The notes beneath the pieces are model-generated. The model had not been told where the DNA came from. It did no database searches and saw nothing but the letters and a program-made list of their open reading frames with translations. Made by a program: the position numbers and the translations under genes. From Lineus longissimus (lineage: Eukaryota; Nemertea; Pilidiophora; Heteronemertea; Lineidae), in the NCBI RefSeq assembly GCF_910592395.1, contig NC_088311.1, forward strand, positions 5,458,501 to 5,522,500: 64,000 bases of DNA. The letters run 5' to 3'. Positions 51,401-63,400 of the stretch are shown in pieces. Positions within the stretch are counted from its first letter, which is position 1. Every line of letters begins with the position of its first letter.

Positions 51401-54400
51401 ATGATTGCAATGTAATGGAGTGGCTCGCTGTGGACCATGATGATAATTCCACTGCCGAGGCCGTCTTCAACCTGCTTCATGTCGACTTCCCTGTCTGGCC
51501 GAAACTACAAGCTGTAAATGGAGGTAAGTGAATGAAAAGCTGGTGGCACTGTTGACATTATGGGCGAAGTTGATATTGTGACTCCTGGAGGGGTGACATA
51601 GTCTTCTGATAATCCAAACATAGCGAGTTTGATACCTGACACAAACACTGTGATGTTAGTCAAGTCGCTTAACTTTTACTGCCTAGTCCTTTGAATGAGA
51701 TGTAAGAGGGTCAGCCTAGCAATTACAAAAATGTCTTTGACTGACTTTGCACACGTTGAAATTCAACCAATATCTGGTGTAGGTTCACCAAAGCATTTCT
51801 GTCCAAGTTTTCACTTCTGTTATCTAATGAATGTGTGGTATTTTATCTTCCAGTGAACCTGACTCGAATCAAGGTCTCTCCATTCCCCCTGCTGATCGAT
51901 ATGACCCCACCCATTGCTGGAACTGTCAATGATGGAAACCTATATGAGGTTGATATTACGTATCAAAAAGACGCTGATCAGGTAAGTGTTGGCAATTGAA
52001 ATGATCTTCCTCTATTGAGTCGAAGCGGGGCTTTTTTTCATTTGCACATCCAAACATTCTTTAGGTTGTGATGCACTTTTATGTTATGGACTGTCACCAA
52101 AATAGTCTGTCTGTTATTTAGATCTGCACCAACTGGTATGGATTCTATGACGCAGAGTCCGGTATCTCCTCCTACATGGTGGCTGTTGGCACGACCCCTA
52201 ATGGCACTGATATCAGCACCGGCATCACACTCGGCAACCACATCTCCAATTACTGCGTTGACCTGCCGTCCGATGGTCTCCTCCAGCATAATACCATGTA
52301 CTACAGCACTGTTTGGGCTTACAACAGTGGTCACAAACAACTGAATACTTCTGCTACTAGTAATGGAGGTAAGAATTTCACCAAAGCATGTAGATTGTGC
52401 ATGGGGTAATGCATTCAACAGCCCTACAGTTGCTCAAGGCCCAAACTCAGGATTTTCATTGTTGCCTTTATCAAAGTTCGAATAACATTTGGCAATCTCA
52501 ATCTCACAATTGTTAAGAGCTTTGAAGTATAAGACAAAATGAAACATGTTCTTTCAGTTTTGGTTGATCTGACTGCTCCTCTGACTGGTGAAATAGTTGA
52601 CGGTTTGGAGGATGATTTCACAGATATCGAATACAATTCCAACCCTGCAACTGTGGATGCCCAGTGGAGGGATTACTCGGACCCTGAGTCGGGTATCATG
52701 GAGTATAGTCTCCAGGTTGAGGTGGCCAGGTAAGTACATTTATGGAACCAGACACTTACTCTGTTCCATGCCGCTAGTACCTTTAGGTGCCAATTTGGGT
52801 GTTGACCTATTGACTGCTTCTTTGACCTGAGAAGGATGTGTAAAATATTTCGAAATAGGAGAAAGTCTGATTGGCCCAAGGGATAGTTGGGGGACATGTA
52901 GCTTATTTCATATTTCAAGACATTGTTGATACCTGTACCCACCTTTTAGAAACCATATTTCTTTTACTTTCACAATCGAATATGAAATTTCTTTCTAAAT
53001 TACAGCAACATGTCCTTTAATTATGACGTCGCACACGCATGGGATGCAGTCAGCAAAAATGACTCCAGCATCGAGTGGCACCACTTCCATCTGCATCATC
53101 GAGATCGTGTGCGAACCAGGCTCAGGACGACCAACCATGCCTTGAACGATGTCACCACATCCAGTGACTCATTTATCGTTGATAGGACGCCCCCTGTTGT
53201 CACGTTCCTTGGAGACGGATCGACACTAGGCGTTGACAGAGATTACCAGGTATGGTGTCTGGTATCCTAATTTGATATCTGAAAAGTTGTGTCAAAATCA
53301 GTGACTATTTGTCGCAAATACAAAACTCGTCTTCTGAATGATATAATCTTTTATATTTCAGTCCGACAAAACCCAGTTTTCCTCAAACTGGGAATTCTTT
53401 GATGAGGAGTCGGGCCTTGATCATTCGAGGACGATGGTTTATCAGATGCACGGTGGATCCAAGTTACAGTTCTACCCTAGTAAGTCCACTTCTCATCCAT
53501 GAGTACGATCAACTCCATGAGTACGATCAACTCAGAAATGTTGATGAACAAGTGGCTCGGTTGAAAGAAATGGGGAAGTAGATGTTGCGTTTCTCAGTAG
53601 GTGCTAGGTAGTACCCTGACTCAAGAACCTGTACAAGAGGTTCTAAGACAAAAAGTACCCTGGATTGGAGTAAAAATGTACGGAGACAATGTTTAGCCTA
53701 TCATCCTGTATTTCAGCTACAAGGGGTGTCTGGAGCATGGAGAGCGATCCTGCTGTACAGAGCCACACAGACATTCTTGATCTTACTACCGGTGCCCACT
53801 ACTCCAGTAAGGTGGCCTCGACTAATCGTGCCAGGCTGAGCGCCCCGTATCATACTGATGGTGTCATTATTGATGACACAGCGCCACATGTAAGTTTATC
53901 ATAATACAGTAGAACCTCTCTATTAAAGACACCCTTGGGACTGGCAAGTGCTGTCCCATATAGAGAGGTGTCCTGATTGGAGAGGTCAAATTGAAAGGAA
54001 ACTACCACTTTGGGACCAAAATTTGCTTTTTGCGGCACACCCTTTACAAAGTGTTTGTTTTTGTTCTTCAGATGCAGTTTGTTCATACCGGTGCCATGTC
54101 TGGAGCCAGTGAGGAGATTGTTGAGGAGAACGTCTGGCAAGCGGATCCGAATGGTATCCGGGGAAGCTGGCTTGGTATTGATGGAGAGTCTGGTGTATCC
54201 GAATACTTTGTTGCTGTAGGATTGTCACCTGGTAATTTTCATCTCAACTTCATAACTTTTCTTTTGATAACTTTCCCTTTTTCCATCAAACTAAGATATA
54301 GTAGAACTCCCCCTCAGTGTACACCTCTAGCAGGATACCCTCGTACATTGATTTTGGGTCCGAAATGAACCTCACATGTAGTTCTGTAATCAAGACACCT

Positions 54401-57400
54401 CTGTATTGAAGACAGTGTTTTCAGTCGGTGTGTCCTTGATAGAGAAGTTCTAGCTAAGTGTATCAACACTCTCCTGACCAGACAAATTTGTCTTCTCTTT
54501 ACAGGTGACACGAGTGTGAGTGACTGGCGTACGATGGGAGACAAGACCGATGGTTACATTGGTGGCCTGAGTTTAACTCTGGCTGATCCTGACCTGAAGA
54601 CGCCACAGTATTACATCAGTGTCAAGGCACTTAATGGAGCTGGGCTAGAGTGTGCATTGATGTCTGGGAGCCCCCTCCTCGTCGTTGATGAAGACAAGAT
54701 TGGTAACTATTGTATTTCATTTCACTGATATTGTGCTTGACCTCCACAAAGATATGAAAATGGTACCTACTGAGTACTGTAGATAGGTTCCCAACACACA
54801 TTTTTCGCACACTGCCAATTTGCAGATGATCTGTGATGTTCTCATTGTGAATGTATATTCCTGTGTACCTTTTATGCTAAGAGACCCCAAAGACTACACA
54901 CAAAGAACAGTCAACAGAAGAAAGCTATTGCATCTTAAGATTGGCAACTAATCCTGGCCATCAACAAAGGGTGTAAAGGTTAATCTTGATCTCATGTTAA
55001 AACAAATAGCCAAGTTATTTTCCTAATATCATCTCTTTTTTTTTCCCAGGGTTCGTTATTGATGGAGCAGGAGACACTGAACACTCAGAACAGGCCGCCA
55101 GCGGTGTTGACATCGATTACCAGGCTGACACTGCCACACTGACATGCCAGTGGGACGGTTTTGAGAGCACTCTCCACGGTATCAGGCACTACGAATGGGC
55201 GGTTGGATTGACTCCTCGTGCTGAAGATGTTAAACCATACATGGGTGCTGGTATTATTCCTAGGGAACACCTGGACCCAGTTGGCAAGGGTAAGTGTTCT
55301 TTGTTGGTTATGAAGTGACCAGCAGCAATAGATTTTTTGTGGTGTTAACCACGAAACTGTTGGTTACAGTAAGGTTAGTGGTCAAAAGTCCATAAGTGAC
55401 TGCACCATCTCTCAGAATGCTGAGTCTCCATTACTTTATGTGTATTGAAAGGAAGCGATATAGTCCATTGAATATCTTTGTGCTGTTTTACATTTTGTTG
55501 CATTTCCTTGACAGGTTTGCCTGGTGCTGGGAAGGCCAGCTCTCCTCTCGATCTCAAGCATGGCCAGACATACTACTGTACAATCAGGGCGTTCACTGGT
55601 GGTGAGAATTTGCTCGAGGCTGTGTCTGATGGCTTCATTGTGGACTTGACACCTCCAACCATTGAGTTAATTGAGTAAGTCTATGCCCTTTCTTAATTTT
55701 GACGTCAGCTTCCAACGTTTTGCTTTCCACCTCCACTCCACATCAACTGGTCTTGATTTCATCCCATAACATACGTGCTGTGAGAATGACTAAGGTATTA
55801 AACACCTCAACCCCAGATGATATTGGTAGAAAAGTTCTTGTCAATTGTGACAAACATGTTCTTTTCACAATCACTTATTGGACAATATATGATTTTTTCC
55901 AGCATTGGTCTTGACGACAATAGCACAGACCTCACCAATTCCTCAGTGCATTACCAAATCTCTGTCGACTCACTCTCTGGAGAATGGGAATATGAAGAAG
56001 ATGAATCAAAGATTGTCCAAGCCCTGTATGCCTACGGTACCTACCCTGGAAGTGATGACATCTACCCATGGACCAACGTTGGACCCATACCCAACTGGTT
56101 GGAGAACTCCGTGCCCATTGCCTTGGTGAAACCAGAGCACTCTGGCATGTCCAATATTCTGACTGTCAAGGCGTTTAATAACCTGGGTTATTCGACGCAG
56201 ATTCATTCTGGTTCTATTGTTGTTGACACAACGCCACCTGTTGAGGGAACTGTGATATGCCCAGAGACAATCCCTGTAAGTAACGGCTACCAAATTTGAC
56301 ATTCAACACCAGTGATAGAGTTTCCCCTCTTTATTCCTATGTTTGTACTATTTCAGTCCGCCACCCAGCTGGAGTGCACCTGGTCAGGATTCTATGATTC
56401 CGAGAGTCCCATCACAGCGTTCACTTTTGGACTTGGAACCCAGGAGCTTGTTGATGATGTCTACACTTTTGCTACAGTTGATGCTAGCAAGAGCAAGCAT
56501 GTTGCCAAATGTAAGTTACCTTTATGTTTTCAGGTTTGGCATTTCTTCATGTGAAATTTTGAACTTTGTATGAGATTTTACTTGAAGAAAATAAGGTTGG
56601 AACAGTCTATAACAATGATTAACAAAAGTTTGTTTCTGGCAGTTGTACCTGTTTCTCCAAAATCTTGTTTCTTATCTTCCAGCCTTCCTACAGCCACTGG
56701 TGCACCAAGGCATTTACTACGCATCTGTGACCGCTGTTAACTCCGTCGGTAAGGTCTCCACGGCGTTCTCCCAACCAATCACAATTGACAACACCCCGCC
56801 CGTCCATGGAACAATCGTAGAGCTTCCCGGTATCTACTACCTTGCTCTGGATAGCCCTGGTGCTGTGGATACGAGGAACACTGTCATCTGCAACACTACA
56901 AGTGGTCAGTACACTATTTTAATCAAAGAATTTCAACTCTTAGCGGGACAATATACGGGAACAAGAGGTCCGATTGGTGATTTAGAGGTGACAGATTTTG
57001 GCAGCAGAAAATTTGGTCTTGTCCTTTTGATAAAAAGAGTCCTACATGTAGTAATTGTGACTAGCCTGATGTACGGAGAGATAGTAGAGACATCTATCTA
57101 TCCTGCCTGTAGTCTTTCTTTCACCTTCGTGTAATGGCAACATCTACTACCAAGCGTGACACTCATAGTTTTTAATGTTGGTACTCGTGAGGGAAATGGT
57201 GTATTTTTGTGAAATTGTCAAACCCTAGTCCGAACAGGGTAAGATAGAGTTTGACAAGAGAAAGTGGTGCTATGACTTGATGCAATCTTTTTTAGGATGT
57301 AGTGCTATTGATGCCACTTGCCAGGAGTCACTCACCCAGATAGCCGTTGTCTGGACAGCTTTCTCTGATCCAGAGTCCCAGATTACCAGGTAAGATCAAC

Positions 57401-60400
57401 CCTTTTGCACCTTTTGATTTGGGAGTATTCCTGGCTTGAATCGACAAGTTCAGCGTGTACAAATGTCACAAAGTCCTCTTACTGTAGCCCTAAGAGGAGT
57501 AGGTATGATGGTTCCTAAAGCTATCTGAAGTAAAGTAAGCTACCACTCAACATCATTGAACCTCATCATTCAAAGTTTCTTCACTAGCAGTTTCCCTTTC
57601 CAGGTACCAGTTGGCCGTCGGATCTACTCCAGGTGGTGGACAGCTGCTACAGTTCTTTGATGTTGAACTTGATGACCCGAATGTGTTGAATTACGTCATC
57701 AGCGGTCTGGACATGATTGGGCTAAGACAGGCAAGTAATAATGGGAAACCCTCAACTTGGATCCTCTAGGAGAGTGCTGCGTTTCATAGAAAAAAGCAAC
57801 AAATGATCAGACGTCGTCAATCATGGCATTCGACACCTGGCTGGACATTGCTTGGCTAGATGTTAATGCTCTTGCTGATAGAGTGAGTCCCAAAATCTTC
57901 ATCACTGGCATCCTACATGTGTTTTTTCTGGTAATTTGCTGTAAATGCAACTGTACCTTTTCAGGTGTTTGTTACCGTGAAAGGTTTCAATGAAGCTGGC
58001 CTTTCGAGTGTTGCTATCTCAAATGGTGTCTTCCTTGCTTACACAACTCAAGGTCTCGCACCTCTCTACGTCTACGATCTGTTCGACACCAAGGATGAGA
58101 CTGGTGACATGTAAGTTTCTTCAGAATGACATTTTACACCACACAAGTTACATGACTCATTGGGTTTACCTTATTTCGAATCAAGGTCAGACCGAGGTAT
58201 CACTTTGGTTTCAAGGAATTGATATTCTGGGACAGCTCACTGGACCCACTTGTCCCTTACTGAAATAAGACTGATTTAGTCCTAAAACTGAAACACCTTG
58301 TACATGTTGCATATGTTGTGACATATTCGTCATATACTTGTTCTTGAATATAGACACGTGACTGTCCTTTTTTCAGGGATTACCAAGTGAAATATGACAC
58401 CCTGAGTGGCCGGTGGGACTTCAGTGGTGACCCGTGCCCAATGGCGTCATATTCCTGGTCCATTGAACGATTGGATGGAACTGTTGCACAAGACCCAATT
58501 GACCTTGGAAGTAAGTATGGAAACCTTTTGGATTACGCTAACCAAATTGGAACACAAATGTAGTGTCATTCATAACATGCTTAGAAGAGGAATTGCCGAG
58601 AAGAAATGGATCACTGGTTTATTAACAATCAGATGATACCAAAAGTCTTTCAAAGATTGATCTCCAAATCGGTATGAATTCCTTAAACCATACCAGTTCA
58701 GATGATCATATGATCACACTTCTTATCACGTAAATTGCTCTCTTTTCCAGCCCAAACATTTGGTGACAATGATAACATGATGATGTCTGACTACGAGACA
58801 TACTTCATTTTGGTGAATGCAACCAATGTACTCGGGTTCAGTCAGATCATGCGTTCAGATGGTATTGCCATCCAGAAGGATCCGCTCTACCCTGGCACCG
58901 TCAATGATGGCGACGTGACTGGATTCGATCTCCTCTACTGGCCGTTTACTGACAAGATCACTGCAAACTGGGATCACTTTGGAGTTCAGAATACCGCCTC
59001 CTTCCAGCCTCAAGTTCTCTCTGGTACGTTAAACCTTGTTTCAAGTGAATCTTTTGTCACAAAAAGTGGAGAATTGTATAAAGCTATTGAAGTAACCATG
59101 CATTGGAAAGCCCCCTACAGGGAATATTTGATGGTACCAAAAGCATAGTGTTTAGTTCTGGTTTAAATTGACCATGTTTTTTTGGTATTTTTCGTAAGAT
59201 TGCGTGAGTACTAAATTTTAAAGGTTTATGTTTCTATAATATTTGCAGGAAATCCTGGTCAAGCTGAAGAAGAGGAACAAGTTGACAACAAGAACCAGGG
59301 AGTCGATTATTACGAAATCGCCATTGGAACAGACCGAAGGTATCCAAAGTCACGTGACAATGTTGTACCATACACGAACGTCGGACGCAACTTGTCACAC
59401 ACATTCTTTGATCTTGACCTCGTTCCCTTGACCGCTTTGTACTATGTGACCATCCGTGCGCACAGCTTCTCACAGGCTGTGAGTGAGGTGACTTCCAACG
59501 GTTTCTTCGCTGGATACAATGATGCTGTACTTGGTAAGTGAAACAGAATATTCTGTTCATAGTTGCAACAGAGAAAACTTCTGTTTTTTGCAAATTTGCA
59601 AAGATTGTTTTTACGATATCCCACCTTGTGGTATTCTCGTATGACAATGCCAGTGCACACATACACTGATTTACCATGGGACTTAACAACACAAGTATGC
59701 ATGCATGTCACATGACGGCTGGACAGAAAATCACCGAACTGTTTATCAGAATCTGGAAATATGATCACATTCTCAAATTTTGGCTCCACTTTTTTGTAGC
59801 GCAACCGATCCAAATGCGAGACTACTGGAACAATGCAAGCTATCTGACCATGCACTGGGACCCATTTACTGCCTCGCCCGCGATCATGCACTACCATGTG
59901 GGTCTTTCAAACCATTCAATGGCCGACAGCTACAACTGCAAGGAACTTGTAAGTGACCTTAGTTTTCCATTTTTCCTGAAATCTGCTTGCAGTTGAACAA
60001 GACCAGACCAGTATACACTGATGCTGTATACCAGGCTTGTGTTTTACGGTAATTCAGCCGATATGATTGTATTTCTTCTCGATTTAAGATTGAAGGTGGT
60101 GATGTGACTACTGACCAGAAGGCAGAACTCTTCAACGTGGTGGCACTGACGAACTTGGGAACAAACAGTATGCTGGAGATCTTCAACATGTCGCTTGTTC
60201 ACAACTCTTCCTACTATGTTATGGTGATAGGTAAGTTGAAACACATTCTATTTACAGTTTAACTTCATGCCTCTTTTTGTGACCAACAACGTGTTTATAA
60301 TCAGTTCTTTTTAAAATCATTTCTCATCTGCAAGTAAAACTGGTCAGCGCTGTGTTTCATATTAATGGCTTGTTGCTGCGATTACCGATTTTTGTTGCAG

Positions 60401-63400
60401 GCACCTCCAATGACCACGACAAACGATTTGTGTTGTGTGCAATCATTATTACAGGTTGCAGTGCTTTAGATTGATCGTTTTTTGGGGCGCTTAGGATGAG
60501 AACGATTGGAAGAACGAGGACTGAGTAATTTTGCCATTCTTGACATGGTTTTCAATATTGTTGTAGGTGTGAATGAAGCAGGCAAGTGTAACTCGAGTAG
60601 TTTTCCCTTCACTATTGATCTGACCAATGTTGAGGAGGGAAGACTAAGAAACGGACCTTACTATGATCAGAATGCAACATACACAGATTCCCTCTCAGAG
60701 ATCACGCTGATCTGGGAAGGCTACCACGATCCGACGTCCGGTATCAAGACTTTTGAATTGTCACTGTGGACATATGAGTCGTGCAGTTTGGAACATTCGG
60801 ACAATGCCTCTCTAGTTGTCGATTGGATCACTCTCGACGGTACCTATACTGGGTACACTTTCACAGAGCTGACCCTTGTGGTAAGTTTGGAAATAAAGTA
60901 TGTGGCAGCATTGTCTTAGGACCATAAATGCGTCAGAAGGCCTGAGATCAGCACTCCGATTATTGTTAGCCTTGTGACCAAATGAAGGAGGTGGAGAAGA
61001 GAAACACATGTCTTCATCATTTGTCGACAACTGACGATTCAGCATGTTTCGACTAACGAAGCAGATAAATGTATGTATGTCAGAATTATACAATTGAATT
61101 CTGATTTCTTCCCTTTTAGCTGAATAAGCCATATTTCGTGATCATGCGTACGACCAATTGGGCATACAGTCATATCAATACCACCACAGTTCCAATCCTC
61201 GTTGATACGTCAGTACCGACTGCTGGAAATGTTATCGATGGTCTATCATATCTTCATGACGCAAGATGGAATGGCTTCAATGACTTCTTGGAAGGTAAAT
61301 ATGATATTCTGTGTCGATGTCGATGGTATAAGTCTACGTGATTCAACCGTTGCTAGCTCCTGATTGGGATGTTATGGATTGGAATCCTGCCTTGTTACTT
61401 TATTCTTCAGATGTTAGAAATCAAACGTGAAGTGATGAGCTTTGTACATTTAGCAGCTTCTTGACATTTCCAGGTAAAAACCTGAGGAACTACAGCACAC
61501 TTGGACACGTCATGCAAGTGATGATGTTAATGCATCTGACGGTTTTCATTTCCTTTCAGTGAGCTTTCTACATTGGCAGGATGGCACCATCACAGCATGT
61601 GCAGACACGCCAATCGATGTCGTGCAGGATCCCAACTGGTCCAAACTGGCAATCCAGGGGCTACTAATGCCATCTGGTGCAGAGTGGAACATTGTCTATA
61701 TTGCGGACGAGGTGCAGCCGAGGCTTGATGGGAACGGTATTCAAGTGCGCATGATCCGTGATACCAAGGCCAGTAGGATGTACTCCGGGGCGTATAGTAT
61801 CAATGCCGACTTTGCCAGTGGTGGAAAATATCAAGTATGTATTGCATTTTGCTTTCAAAGATTCGCTGTTCGTGAAATGATTAAACCATTTTGTTGGCGC
61901 ATTTCTTTCTCATTGTTGTTTTGAGAGTGAAGAGTAGCTTTAGAAATTAAGTTTACGACTCTTGAATTCTACAACTTTGGCTTTGGAAAGCTGTTGAATC
62001 ACCCTTGATGAGCAGGATTCCCCTCCGTTCTTTGGACCCTCTTGAGTTGGTAGAGTCCAAGATCAACTTGAGACATACTTGAAATAGAAAGACTTGAAAA
62101 TAGATCATACATGTACAGCATGGTTTCATTTTGGAATACTAAGACACTTCATTTCTTAATGTTTCAGGTTGATATCCAGGCAGGCAATGGAACTGGTCGT
62201 GCTATTACCAGCCTGCTTTTCTGGGATGGTCCAGCATCCATGATTGGGGAATACCTCGTACCAATGGAAGAAGACTGGGCTGCGGAGACTTGCAGATGCT
62301 GCTATTATGATCCAGTGCCTGTGGTAAGTTAAAGTAATTTAGATAATCAGGTGAATGTTCATGCTGATGCTGATTACACACAAAAACCTTGCTTCATAGC
62401 AGATGCCGCAGTTACCAGGACACCCTAACTTTTAACGAAACACGTTTTCATTTCAATTTTACCTCTGTTATCAGGACACCTAGCCAGCAACTTAATCAGA
62501 AAAGTGTCCTTAGTCACAAGGACCTTTTGTATTTTCATGATAACTTTATGTTTTCCTCCAGGACTGTATATGTAACTGTACAGAGTATATGGCAGTACTA
62601 GACTTCTACAACATCACCTTGCCCCCAGAGCCAACAACCACCATGACACCTAATGCAGCGCCAGTGCCTTGGGCTATACAGCAAGTGGCACTGCCAGGAG
62701 ATAATGTTGATCATATCATTAGCAACATGCCACAGGACGGACAGCCATCTTGTGGCTTCCAGTTGCATCCAGGTAGGGCTGCTCCCGATACAAAAGGAAA
62801 ATCTCAATTCTGGTCGTGTAAATAAGGGACTATTGATAAACTTCCTCAAAATGGAATGCTCAGAAGGAGAGACAAAGCAACCAGGAGTGACTGTGTTCTA
62901 AGCCTTTGAAAGGTGCAGCCAGTACCCTAGGATTTAACCTAATAGGCAGTGTTCCTGCTATGAAACCAAGTACCAAGACTGGTCATCAAATGAACAGTTA
63001 TGTCTTTGTTGTGTTGCCAATTTGATTGCACATGCCAGCACTGGTCCTCTCCCCAACCTCGTCAATTCATGATCTCCCCTTCATTACAGGAACGCCAAGC
63101 TACATCAACCTGTGGTGTCGATTCGCCAATGACACTTATGAAATCGTAGAAACGCGACACCAGGTTGAGTTCGACTTGACAGTATGGAACACATATGAGA
63201 TTGAATTCTATGAATTCTATGATCAGTCAACTATTGTAAGTATGAACAATGTTTGTACACCTTAGTCAACATACTGCCGTTTAAATAGTGTTGTTAGCAA
63301 AGCTTGGTTCCTGACCAATTTTGCTTTCTGATATAGCCTGCAGTGGAACCCCGGTAACACGACCACTCATGGGGCTGGCGATTCTTGTTTGTCATAGCGG

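Larger units (their letters stand above)
49152..51981 (+). repeat. FN3-like units 1-2 (exons 74-80)
   Basis: Exons are 49152-49335, 49542-49665, 50166-50260, 50457-50642, 50851-51031, 51348-51523 and 51854-51981. A lead-in region (YYFERLGAGHAVEFNEENLW, NYTCVLSSEATLVDLTPPEP) opens the array. Unit 1 has ANWDGIHDDETGVHGYSWG and YYITVRALNKVEFGGPLAL. Unit 2 has YIIDNTRPI and DDLSGIQYMDFCLGETTH. The repeating plan is W-x-x-x-x-D-x-E-S-G-I, then Y-Y-x-x-V-x-A-x-N, then VD-x-TPP. Confidence 0.72.
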
